From Nitrospira defluvii (GTDB taxonomy: Bacteria > Nitrospirota > Nitrospiria > Nitrospirales > Nitrospiraceae), in NCBI RefSeq assembly GCF_905220995.1, contig NZ_CAJNBJ010000018.1, positions 1 to 64,000 on the forward strand: DNA of 64,000 nt, in the 5' to 3' direction. The notes under the pieces were generated by a model. The model saw only the letters and a list, made by a program, of their open reading frames with translations, had not been told where the DNA came from and made no database searches. Positions within the stretch are counted from its first letter, which is position 1. Every line of letters begins with the position of its first letter. Positions 1 to 8,056 of the stretch are shown here, in pieces. The position numbers were made by a program, and so were the translations under genes.

Positions 1-67
1 GAATAAATCAGACCTTCCCTAGACAGGGTGCAGAAGATCAGCGGCGATGAGACCGCCATGTTTTCCT

Positions 68-937
68 TCACTCGTATGGTGAAGCATTGTTCCCCATACA
101 CTTAAAGATGGCAGGAAAAACTTGGTACGCACAGCGCTCGGGCGTGTGCAGGAGGTAAACCTCCCGAAAGGTGGCAGACAGGTTTGGAAAATCTAGGCTC
201 AGCCAATGTCCGGCAAGTTGAGCCATGTCTTCTAGTGTTGTATCACTATCCTGATAAGGAGAGTTATAGAGGATCGCTTCGTCGTAATGAAGCAGAAGCC
301 GAGCATCGACGCCTTGTAATCCACCGTAGCGACCTGCCTTTTTCGCAACAATCTTGCGAAGAGCCTCAACCGCTGTGAGGGGGTTATACGCACCTCCCCA
401 TCCTTCCATTTCAATCCATCGTTGGTGAGGCCTATCTTGCGCCCCTCTGGGCATAAGCAGAAAACTGTGCAAGTATCTCTCCAGTCTCGGATACTTTGTA
501 AAGTCTCTGCAGAGTTGCCCTTGAGGCGATTGCAGTAGGGGCTGTGCCGTCCAGTCCGAATCCGTTTTCTGAATGAGGTGCTGGAGTTCAGATTTAAGCG
601 CGTCTGCCTCAGACTTTTGGAATCGCTCGGCGTCATCCCTTGGCAAGATCAGGCATAGTCTAAAGTTCACTGTTGTATTCGGAATTCTTGAGATGACCCT
701 CCTGAGTTCTGTTTCAAGGCGTTCTTTCTTCCGCGCCACTCGCATCTGGTCTTCATCAAGCCATCCACCCAGTTGCCATTCGACAACGCTGTCATCACGC
801 ATTATTGTCTTAACGTCCGCGAAGCCATCCTTAGGATACTCCTCGTCTTTCATTTGTAGCGACAGCGAAAAATGCGCTTCGCGGAAAGCGGAAAATACGA
901 ACTTATGTTTTTCGATTTGCGGATCGATGTGATTCAT
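68..937 (-). CDS. Unknown protein, 289 aa
   Basis: Uninterrupted reading frame starting MNHIDPQIEKHKFVFSAF. I do not recognise a family. The protein is soluble in character, with no signal peptide or membrane segment, and has a charged helical middle part (RKKERLETELRRV, residues about 69-81) and a Trp/Gly-rich stretch near residues 175-185 (WIEMEGWGGAYNP). Its neighbours downstream on the same strand are a toxin-antitoxin pair, so it sits in accessory DNA. The ATG at 935-937 is the only early start I see. Function unknown; that it is a gene is likely from its length and lack of interruption. Confidence 0.6.
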   Translation of the reverse strand: MNHIDPQIEKHKFVFSAFREAHFSLSLQMKDEEYPKDGFADVKTIMRDDSVVEWQLGGWLDEDQMRVARKKERLETELRRVISRIPNTTVNFRLCLILPRDDAERFQKSEADALKSELQHLIQKTDSDWTAQPLLQSPQGQLCRDFTKYPRLERYLHSFLLMPRGAQDRPHQRWIEMEGWGGAYNPLTAVEALRKIVAKKAGRYGGLQGVDARLLLHYDEAILYNSPYQDSDTTLEDMAQLAGHWLSLDFPNLSATFREVYLLHTPERCAYQVFPAIFKCMGNNASPYE

Positions 938-973
938 GGGAGTCAGTAGGCGGCCGAGACGACTATGAGCCTC

Positions 974-1405
974 TCAACCTGGGCGAGGCTTCCCCCGAAG
1001 GCTCTTCCGGTAGAAGTCGAGAAACTCACGGGGAGTCAATATCTGAGAGCCTTGTCGGGCCCCAGGGGGGAAGTGCTTCACGTTTCCAGTAATCAGGCAC
1101 CGGACACGGCCGGCCAGGGCGACTTCCAGGAAGGGTTCGTCATTCGGGTCCGGCAAGCGAGCCGGGAGTGGATCACCCGCCGCAACGGTTCCCGTCGCTT
1201 TCAATTGATCCAGGAACGCGTCGACATGCTCCCTGCCGAATGAAAACTTCGGGCGCCGGAGAACCTCCACGTACTCTGCCATGATTCGGGCGTCATAGGC
1301 TACGGTCAGGGTCCCAGAGGCAATCATGCGGACGATTTCACCAGGTGGGCCAAAGGGGGACAAGAGGCCGGCCACGAGCACATTCGTGTCGACGACGACG
1401 ATCAC
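974..1405 (-). CDS. PIN-domain toxin (putative RNase) of a TA pair
   Basis: A 143-aa PIN-domain protein of the VapC-like class that begins MIVVVDTNVLVAGLLSPFG. The DTN near the N-terminus supplies the first acidic metal ligand, an acidic residue follows in the AEYVEVL helix, and PDPNDEPFLEVAL carries the later conserved acidic residues, ending with CLITGNVKHF. Such proteins are Mg-dependent ribonucleases that cut RNA when not held by their antitoxin. The start overlaps the stop of the upstream antitoxin gene by 4 bp (ATGA), the usual TA arrangement with antitoxin first. Target RNA unknown. It could serve to stabilise the neighbouring mobile element, but that is inference. Confidence 0.85.
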   Translation of the reverse strand: MIVVVDTNVLVAGLLSPFGPPGEIVRMIASGTLTVAYDARIMAEYVEVLRRPKFSFGREHVDAFLDQLKATGTVAAGDPLPARLPDPNDEPFLEVALAGRVRCLITGNVKHFPPGARQGSQILTPREFLDFYRKSLRGKPRPG

Positions 1406-1689
1406 CGCCGCCGGGTCTTCCGAGTCGACGCGATCTCAGCATTAATCTCTTCCAGAGACAGCTTGTCGGTTCCGGCGGCAATAGATTGAGACTGCATCAC
1501 TTCAACCGCGGCGACGGCGCGGGCCCGCCGGAGCGCGACCAGCGAGCTTTCTAGTGTTTCCTCGGACACGGCTGAAAGGATCGCAATCGGTTTCCCGTTC
1601 GACGTGAGAACCAGATCCTTGTCACGTGAGAGTTTCGACCACACCTCGCTCGGCCGCCCTCGCAGTTCTCGCACGGTAATGAACTTCAT
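1402..1689 (-). CDS. Phd/YefM-type antitoxin
   Basis: A 95-aa protein starting MKFITVRELRGRPSEVWSKL, followed by DLVLTSNGKPIAILSAV. This is the Phd/YefM antitoxin fold, in which the N-terminal half dimerises and binds the operator and the C-terminal tail neutralises the toxin. The tail here is rich in Ala, Glu and Arg. It is translationally coupled to the PIN toxin by an ATGA overlap. Such pairs usually repress their own promoter, which would lie in the 290-bp spacer before the divergent ribonucleotide reductase gene; I could not pick out an operator there with confidence. Confidence 0.85.
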   Translation of the reverse strand: MKFITVRELRGRPSEVWSKLSRDKDLVLTSNGKPIAILSAVSEETLESSLVALRRARAVAAVEVMQSQSIAAGTDKLSLEEINAEIASTRKTRRR

Positions 1690-1982
1690 GGCCTAACCTC
1701 CAATGTGAGTGACAAAATGGTACACAACTGAGGTCCAATTGTCAATCATCCTACCCTTTGCGATCGGATTTTCCAACCCGAATGGCAAGAGGCGCGACAC
1801 CTCCTCCGTTCGGGCAAGCCGCTCCCCAATTGTTTTGTTTGACCCAGAAGGCGGCTCTGGCACCCGTCCTGACTCATGGTTTTTTGCAACATTCGCAGGC
1901 TCCCAAACCCGGGAAGTAATTCTCAATTGAGGCGTTGCACGTTTAAAGGTGCGACAACCTCCGACTCATTGAAGGTTGACTG

Positions 1983-4235
1983 ATGACGAACAACCTGACC
2001 GATCCGATCCCACCCTCCACCATGGAGTACATTCCGCTATCGGACAACGCTCTCACCGTCCTCCGAGAACGGTACCTGGCCAAGGATGACCAGGGAAACA
2101 TCGTCGAAACCGTGGACCAACTCTGGGCACGGGTCGCCCGTGAAATCGCCGTGGTCGAGACCCTGTACGAGGCGACACATGAAGAAGTGGCATCCATCGA
2201 GGAGCAGTTCCGCCGGATGCTCGCCTCTCGAACCTTCCTGCCCAATTCCCCCACCTTGATGAACGCCGGCCGGCCGGGCGCGCACAAGCAGTACTCCGCC
2301 TGTTTCGTGATCCCCATCGAGGATGACATGCAGTCGATCGGGGATGCCGTGACTGCGGCCTTGTTGATCCACAAAAGTGGCGGAGGCACCGGGTTTTCGT
2401 TCTCCAATTTGCGTCCGAAGGGCGATCGTGTGAGGAGCTCAGGCGGCGTGGCATCCGGCCCGGTCTCCTTCATGAAGATCATTGACGGCGCCACCGAACA
2501 GGTACGCCAGGGCGGAACCCGCAGGGGCGCGAACATGGGGATTCTCCATGTCCAGCACCCCGATATCCTGGACTTCGTGAGGTGCAAGACGCACGACGGC
2601 CAGATCCGGAACTTCAACATCAGCGTGGCCGCTACCGACGAGTTCATGACCGCGGTCAAGGAGGACAGGCTCTACGCCCTGATCAACCCCCGCACGATGC
2701 AGCCCATCAAACACATCTCCGCACGGCTGGTCTTCGATCGCATCGTCGAGGAAGCCTGGAAGACCGGCGATCCCGGGCTCTTCTTCATCGACCGCGCGAA
2801 CCGGGCCTGTCCGATTCCAAACATGGGCGAAATCGTCTCGACCAATCCCTGCGGTGAGATCCCTCTGCATGGCTTCGATGCCTGCACGCTTGGCTCCATC
2901 GACTTAGCCAAGCATCTTCGGATCCTGCCCGGCCATGATCAGTACGAGCTCGACTGGGAGCGTCTCGACCAGACCATCCGGCTCGCGGTTCGATTCCTGG
3001 ACAACATCATCGATGCCAACGACCATCCGCTCCCCCAGATCAACGCCATGACGCGGCAGACCCGCCGCATCGGCCTCGGGATCATGGGATATGCACGGCT
3101 GTTGATGATGTTGGGCCTTCCCTACGGCAGCGAAGAAGCCATACGCTTGACCGAGCGGCTCGCGCGCCAGATGAAGGCCATGGCGTGGCGCGCGTCAGAG
3201 CAGCTGGCCCACACCCGAGGCGTGTATCCCGCGTGGAAGGGAAGCAAGCATGAACAGGAAGGGAAAAAGGTGCGCCACAGCTACGTGACGACCGTGGCAC
3301 CGACTGGATCGATCAGCATGATTGCCGACACCAGCGCCGGCTGTGAGCCCGAGTTCGCGCTGGTCTGGTTCAAGCAGGTCCTCGAAGGCAGGAAGCTCCC
3401 TTACCTGTGCGACCTCTTCGAAGCGACGGCCAGGCGTGAAGGCTGGTGGCATGACGATCTCATCGACAAGATCGTGGCCAATCATGGGTCTTGCCGGGGC
3501 CTCACGGACGTGCCCGCCCACTGGCAACAGGTCTTTACCGTAGCCCACGATCTCATCCCTGAGCAGCATGTCCGGGTCCAGGCTGCCTGGCAGCGGTTCA
3601 GCGACACGGCGGTCAGCAAGACCATCAACCTGCCCGCCACGGCAACCGTTGAAGACGTCCGCCACGCGTACTTGCTCGCCTGGGAACTCGATTGCAGCGG
3701 GATCACCGTCTACCGCGATGGGAGCCGCAACAGCCAGGTGCTCAATCTGGGCAAGGCGGACCGCAATGGGAGCCTTCCCATGAAAGGAACAAGGGCGGAA
3801 GACGCGGACCTCCCTATTGCCCACCCCTTCGAGCTGCCGGATGTCCTGGACGCGAAGCGGGTGCAGGTGAAGACGACGGATGGTCATGTGTACGTCACGA
3901 TCTCGACTCTCAAGACCAGACCGCTCGAGGTCTTCATCCACACGCCCGTCGAAGCCAGCAACGCTGAAATCTACGAATCCTTCGCACGGGTCCTCTCCAT
4001 CTCCTTGCGATCGGGTGTGCCTGTGGAGGCCTTGCTCGAACAACTGGAAAAGGCCAACCAACGGTACGGATCGGTTGCCAGTATCCCGGCCGCCATCATC
4101 CGAGCACTCCGCATGAGCCAGCTGATCAAAGAGAACGGCGAGGGACTCCCTCCCTGCCCACAATGCAGCCAGGGCACCATTCAGCAGGAGAATTGTTTGC
4201 TCTGCCGGCACTGCGGCTGGACGAAGTGCAGTTGA
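1983..4235 (+). CDS. nrdJ: Adenosylcobalamin-dependent ribonucleotide reductase (class II)
   Basis: A 750-aa class II ribonucleotide reductase, which reduces ribonucleotides to deoxyribonucleotides using a B12-derived radical. Visible family features: FLPNSPTLMNAG (about residues 88-99), SACFVIPIEDD, SGGGTGFSFSNLRP, the catalytic NPCGEIPL near residue 290, and the substrate-site APTGSISMIADTSAG near residue 440. A C-terminal CPQC...CRHCG zinc-ribbon-like tail carries the Cys pairs that shuttle electrons from thioredoxin. The start has AAGG upstream of ATG. It heads a plus-strand block of DNA-metabolism genes ending in an integrase, so it probably supplies dNTPs to the element. No cobalamin riboswitch is evident upstream. 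Confidence 0.95.
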   Translation: MTNNLTDPIPPSTMEYIPLSDNALTVLRERYLAKDDQGNIVETVDQLWARVAREIAVVETLYEATHEEVASIEEQFRRMLASRTFLPNSPTLMNAGRPGAHKQYSACFVIPIEDDMQSIGDAVTAALLIHKSGGGTGFSFSNLRPKGDRVRSSGGVASGPVSFMKIIDGATEQVRQGGTRRGANMGILHVQHPDILDFVRCKTHDGQIRNFNISVAATDEFMTAVKEDRLYALINPRTMQPIKHISARLVFDRIVEEAWKTGDPGLFFIDRANRACPIPNMGEIVSTNPCGEIPLHGFDACTLGSIDLAKHLRILPGHDQYELDWERLDQTIRLAVRFLDNIIDANDHPLPQINAMTRQTRRIGLGIMGYARLLMMLGLPYGSEEAIRLTERLARQMKAMAWRASEQLAHTRGVYPAWKGSKHEQEGKKVRHSYVTTVAPTGSISMIADTSAGCEPEFALVWFKQVLEGRKLPYLCDLFEATARREGWWHDDLIDKIVANHGSCRGLTDVPAHWQQVFTVAHDLIPEQHVRVQAAWQRFSDTAVSKTINLPATATVEDVRHAYLLAWELDCSGITVYRDGSRNSQVLNLGKADRNGSLPMKGTRAEDADLPIAHPFELPDVLDAKRVQVKTTDGHVYVTISTLKTRPLEVFIHTPVEASNAEIYESFARVLSISLRSGVPVEALLEQLEKANQRYGSVASIPAAIIRALRMSQLIKENGEGLPPCPQCSQGTIQQENCLLCRHCGWTKCS

Positions 4236-4265
4236 CGGTCACAATCCTACGGAGAAGAATCGGCC

Positions 4266-4871
4266 ATGCCTCCCCAGTCGCTTCCACCATCCGTCCCGCT
4301 CAACGCGGCTGCCGTGACCCCGAGGACGGATCAGAACGTCGGGCTTCAGGTCGGATGGACCGTGGTCTACCGCGATGCCAAAGACCGACTGCAGGACGGC
4401 AGGATCATCGAGATCCTCGACCCGAGCGCAGCCGGCCGCGTCAATCTGGATTCCGGGGTCACCCTCCCCATTGCCAAGATCACCGCCGTCAAGGCCGTCG
4501 ATAAAGCCGGCCACTGCCTCGCCGCCTGGACCGTCAACCCGCACGGCTACGATGGCACCAGGTCCGCCACTCTCCCGGTGCTCACCGGTCCGGACCGGTG
4601 GCTCAAACGGTTCCGCCGCTTGGCCGAACTCACTTCCGGAATCACCGGCGACGATCCGCGCTTCTCTTCCATCATGCAACTCCTTAACCAATGCGACGAG
4701 GCCTATGTGCATGGCCAGGACGACGCGTTCATTCAGTCCGCGCGCCAGGTCGCCGCACTCGTCAACGCTCCCGTCTCCAGACAAACCGCTTCCACCGAAT
4801 CCGGCTCGCCCGCTCCCTCCCAAAGAGCCGCACAGCGACCATCAGGTTCATCTGATCCTTCCCCTACGTAA
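4266..4871 (+). CDS. Unknown protein, 201 aa
   Basis: Not recognised. A middle segment (VGWTVVYRDAKDRLQDGRI, about residues 29-47) looks like a small beta-barrel, KOW/SH3-like, and the last 40 residues are low-complexity Ser/Pro/Ala. It lies 30 bp after the ribonucleotide reductase gene and 48 bp before the AAA ATPase gene, in the same direction, so it is probably co-transcribed. A GGAG sits about 12 bases before the ATG. No membrane segment or signal peptide. Confidence 0.65.
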   Translation: MPPQSLPPSVPLNAAAVTPRTDQNVGLQVGWTVVYRDAKDRLQDGRIIEILDPSAAGRVNLDSGVTLPIAKITAVKAVDKAGHCLAAWTVNPHGYDGTRSATLPVLTGPDRWLKRFRRLAELTSGITGDDPRFSSIMQLLNQCDEAYVHGQDDAFIQSARQVAALVNAPVSRQTASTESGSPAPSQRAAQRPSGSSDPSPT

Positions 4872-4919
4872 CCATCTCCTCTTTCATCCTCGCAACGAGC
4901 CATCACGAAGGAGAGTGCG

Positions 4920-6446
4920 ATGCAGACTTCCATGCCTGATCTGGTGGCGCAGTTCGTGCGCGCCCGCAGGGTTTCGGTTCCGCTCCTCGCCATCACCACA
5001 CCCGATCCTGCCGCCACGATCGGTCTGGTCCGGACCTACGGGTTGCGGAGTCCTGGATCCGATCAGGAAGACCCCGTCTTCTCCTGGGACGTCAGCCGCG
5101 GGCTCATGCCCGTCAACAGCGGAGCCGAGAAAGCCCAGGCGACGTTGCTGGACAGTGCGAAGTCCAACGTCACGATGAATCCCTCGGAAACCCTCAAGCT
5201 TCTCGCAAATGTGCCTCCGAAAAGCGTCGTCTTCTTTCACAACGCCCACCGCTTCATCCGCAATGAGTTCGTCTCCCAAGGCATCTGGAATTTGCGCGAC
5301 CTCTTCAAGAGCAAACCGGCGACCCTCGTCTTGCTGGCTCCGGCGATCGACGTCCCCGCAGAACTTTTCCATGATCTGCTGGTCCTGGAAGAAACCCTGC
5401 CGGGGCGGGAGCAACTGGCCGCGATCATCAAGGACCAATGCGTACAGGCACAAATCGACACTCCTGCCGAGGACGCAATGGCTCAGGCCGTCTCCGCGCT
5501 GCAGGGGCTCGCGGCCTTTCCGGCCGAACAGGTCGTGGCCCTGTCGCTCAGCAAACGGACTGGCATCAACCTGGAACGCCTGTGGGAACGGAAACGGCAG
5601 ATGATCAACGCCACCCCGGGGCTCTCCGTGTGGGGCGGGAACGAACGGTTCCACGACATCGGCGGCGTGCAAGCGGCCAAAGACTTCCTCGCGAAACTCT
5701 TCAAGGGCAATGATCCGCCGAAAGCCGTCGTCTTCCTTGATGAAATCGAGAAGATGTTCAGCGGCTCCCTGTCCTCCAATCAGGACTCGTCGGGCGTCAC
5801 CGTTTCCATGCTGGGGACCTTGCTCACCTATATGCAGGATCACAAGGCGAGAGGCATCATCTTCGTCGGCCCGCCGGGGACGTGCAAATCCATGGTGGCC
5901 AAAGCCAGCGGCACGGAAGCCGGGGTGCCCGCGATTTGCTTCGACCTCGGCGCGATGAAAGCGTCGCTCGTCGGTCAATCGGAAGGCCAGCTGCGCCAGG
6001 CGCTCGGCGTCGTCAGCGCCGTGGCCGATGACAATGTCCTGTTCATCGCCACCAGCAACAACGTCAGCGCGCTCCCGCCGGAGCTGCTCCGCCGCTTCAA
6101 GTACGGCGTCATGTTCTTCGATCTGCCTTCGGCAGCCGAGCGCGAAGCCATCTGGGCCATCTATCGGAAACAGTTCCAGATCCCTCCAGAGATGGCTCAG
6201 CCGCCAGATCAAGGCTGGACCGGCGACGAGATCCGGACCTGTTGCGAGCTGAGTTGGCAACTCGGTTGCTCCCTGGAAGAAGCGAGCGCCTACATCATCC
6301 CCGTCTCCATCCGCGCCGCGGACCAGCTCAAAGAGCTGCGGTCGCAAGCCAACTACCGGTACCTCTCCGCCAGCTATCCCGGCCCCTATCTCATGGACAA
6401 GGCCGAGGCCGCTCAGGGACCGAGCCCCCGCATGTACGCGGCCTAG
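4920..6446 (+). CDS. Ycf46-like AAA ATPase with permuted core motifs
   Basis: A 508-aa protein. Residues 1-200 resemble the N-terminal domain of the Ycf46 family (FSWDVSRGL at 54-62, VVFFHNAHRF at 103-112, LEETLPGREQL at 156-166). FHDIGG at 244-249 opens an AAA module. The motif order is unusual: a Walker B-type VVFLDEIEKM (270-279) and its following helix come before the P-loop GPPGTCKS (317-324), after which VGQSEGQLRQA, sensor 1 IATSNN (376-381) and the arginine-finger-like LRRF (390-393) follow in the usual order. The P-loop has Cys where Gly is normal. GGAG precedes the ATG. Its partners downstream are DUF1257/Ycf35-like and DUF2997-like proteins. Probably a remodelling ATPase of the element's DNA or RNA machinery; the substrate is unknown. 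Confidence 0.85.
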   Translation: MQTSMPDLVAQFVRARRVSVPLLAITTPDPAATIGLVRTYGLRSPGSDQEDPVFSWDVSRGLMPVNSGAEKAQATLLDSAKSNVTMNPSETLKLLANVPPKSVVFFHNAHRFIRNEFVSQGIWNLRDLFKSKPATLVLLAPAIDVPAELFHDLLVLEETLPGREQLAAIIKDQCVQAQIDTPAEDAMAQAVSALQGLAAFPAEQVVALSLSKRTGINLERLWERKRQMINATPGLSVWGGNERFHDIGGVQAAKDFLAKLFKGNDPPKAVVFLDEIEKMFSGSLSSNQDSSGVTVSMLGTLLTYMQDHKARGIIFVGPPGTCKSMVAKASGTEAGVPAICFDLGAMKASLVGQSEGQLRQALGVVSAVADDNVLFIATSNNVSALPPELLRRFKYGVMFFDLPSAAEREAIWAIYRKQFQIPPEMAQPPDQGWTGDEIRTCCELSWQLGCSLEEASAYIIPVSIRAADQLKELRSQANYRYLSASYPGPYLMDKAEAAQGPSPRMYAA

Positions 6447-6481
6447 GTGACTCTCTTTCTATTTTTCTTAACGAGGCCTCC

Positions 6482-6796
6482 ATGCCCTGCTGGATGACTG
6501 CCACCACCACGGTCGAACTCAAGGCTGCCGATCACACGCTCCTCAAGCAAGCCGCTGAACGCCTCGGCTGGACAGTGTTCCTTGAGGGAGAATCCCTTCG
6601 CATCCAGACACCCGACGGGATCACGCTTTTCGTGTCCGCCCGCTCAGTCGTGATTCCACGCGGCCAGGAAGAACTGGTCCAGACGCTGCAACGATCCTAC
6701 GCCCACCAGATTCTCGCAACGGTGGCCTCCCAATTCGGCTGGACCGTCGAGTCCACCGACACGTCGGAATCCACCTTCGTCCTCAGCAAGTTTTAA
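6482..6796 (+). CDS. DUF1257 (Ycf35-like) protein
   Basis: A 104-aa protein. The ending RYAHQILATVASQFGW followed by a strand-like STFVLSKF resembles the C-terminal hallmark of DUF1257, the family of plastid Ycf35, as does the opening pattern of a charged helix then a GWTV strand. Start chosen at ATG 6482; an upstream in-frame extension exists but runs through the end of the ATPase gene in another frame. It lies 35 bp behind the ATPase gene. Ycf46 and Ycf35 are both conserved, functionally obscure proteins of plastids and cyanobacteria, so their adjacency here suggests joint work. Family assignment is from pattern recognition only. Confidence 0.7.
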   Translation: MPCWMTATTTVELKAADHTLLKQAAERLGWTVFLEGESLRIQTPDGITLFVSARSVVIPRGQEELVQTLQRSYAHQILATVASQFGWTVESTDTSESTFVLSKF

Positions 6797-6820
6797 TCGC
6801 TCGATGGAAAGGAGCCGGTC

Positions 6821-7042
6821 ATGCACAGGCCCGACGCCATTCGCGTGCACATCGCGCCGGACGGCACCCTGACAGTTACCACGGACGACATCAGCATGCC
6901 CAATCACCGAGAGGCTGACGAGTTACTCAACTTGTTGAACCAGCTCGCGGGCGGCCAGACCGAAGTCATCGAGCGGCCCGAACGGCTCCTCCACGGCCAG
7001 CACCAGGACCACTCGCATGTCCACCGTTCACATCACGCATGA
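6821..7042 (+). CDS. Small DUF2997-like protein
   Basis: A 73-aa protein starting MHRPDAIRVHIAPDGTLTV. The IxVxIxPDGTxTV pattern followed by a short helix with ELLNLLNQL resembles DUF2997, which is commonly found next to DUF1257 genes. The tail is His-rich (HGQHQDHSHVHRSHHA) and could bind metal. AAAGGAG is placed about 6 bases before the ATG. It overlaps or abuts the next gene (ATGA at 7039-7042). Confidence 0.65.
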   Translation: MHRPDAIRVHIAPDGTLTVTTDDISMPNHREADELLNLLNQLAGGQTEVIERPERLLHGQHQDHSHVHRSHHA

Positions 7043-7050
7043 GGTTCTCC

Positions 7051-7956
7051 ATGGACACTCCACAAGCCACTCTCTCCGCACTCTGGAAGAACGCGGTCTG
7101 CCTCGTCCTCACCTTGCGGAAGCTCGGCATCAAGCGGACCGTCCGCCAGGATGTGCTCGCGGTCGAGACCGACCGCGCCCTGGTCAAGGTGACCAAGGCG
7201 ATTCTGGCCTGTCCTGAATACAAGGAAATTACGAAACTGGATGCGCAGATCCGCAAGCGACTCTCCAGCTATACGCTGCCGTCCTCCCTCCGGCCGGGCA
7301 TCTACCTCGTCCCCAATGCGCTCCTCGAAGACGTCGACGAGCTGATCACGAACTTCAAAGAGAAACGAGAGAGTTTGATCGACTATTTTGTCCAGGTCTA
7401 CCCCCAGCGCAGAGAAGAAGCCCAGCTCAAGTTGGCCGAGCTCTACAATCCAGCCGATTACCCGGACGTCGACACGGTCAAGGCCGGCTTTCTCTTCGAA
7501 TGCCAATACCTGACGTTCGACCTTCCCGGAACCCTGAGTGCTCTCAGCGAGCGGCTGCTGACGCGTGAGACCGACAACGTCTCGCAAAAAGTCAGGCAGA
7601 TGCTTGAGGAAGCCAAGACCACCTTGCGCGAGGCGATGGCCGAGTTGGTCGATCACCTGATGGAGCGACTCACGCCCAGTGCCAACGGCAAGACCAAAAC
7701 CTTCAAGGCCAGCACGGTGACCAACCTGATGGACTTCCTGAACCGGTTCGATGCGCGCAATCTCAGCCAGGATCTGGACCTGCAGAAGCTCGTCGATCAG
7801 GCCAAGGGCCTCCTCTCGGGGATGGAGCCGGCGCGCATCCGCACGGACGAATCCGTCGCCACGGTCGTTCGCGAAGGGATGCGAGCGATCAAGTCCCAGC
7901 TGGATGCGCTGATGGTCGAAAAGCCGTCGCGTGTCTACGCGCTGGAGGATGAATAG
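7051..7956 (+). CDS. Unknown helical protein, possibly DUF3150 family
   Basis: About 301 aa, predicted to be largely helical. It contains a glycine-proline turn (SLRPGIYLVPNALLEDVDEL) followed by long charged helices and resembles phage or plasmid proteins of the DUF3150 kind, though I am unsure of that name. Two starts are possible: ATG 7039, coupled to the previous stop by ATGA, or ATG 7051, which has GAGG six bases upstream; I chose 7051. It is in series with the ATPase/DUF1257/DUF2997 genes, which suggests a shared complex or process. Confidence 0.7.
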   Translation: MDTPQATLSALWKNAVCLVLTLRKLGIKRTVRQDVLAVETDRALVKVTKAILACPEYKEITKLDAQIRKRLSSYTLPSSLRPGIYLVPNALLEDVDELITNFKEKRESLIDYFVQVYPQRREEAQLKLAELYNPADYPDVDTVKAGFLFECQYLTFDLPGTLSALSERLLTRETDNVSQKVRQMLEEAKTTLREAMAELVDHLMERLTPSANGKTKTFKASTVTNLMDFLNRFDARNLSQDLDLQKLVDQAKGLLSGMEPARIRTDESVATVVREGMRAIKSQLDALMVEKPSRVYALEDE

Positions 7957-8056
7957 GAGAAAGGTGCCGAATCACACAATCCGACGGCGTCTTCGCAGTA
8001 ATACCCTCCCTGCCGGCACCTCCATCACAGGATTACGCAAAGGATCACGACCCATC

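Noticed and set aside
1690-1982. Cobalamin riboswitch before the B12-dependent reductase
   Set aside because: No B12-box or supporting stems seen.
4884-6347. Long antisense frame over the ATPase gene
   Set aside because: A shadow of a GC-rich gene; the sense frame has the conserved motifs.
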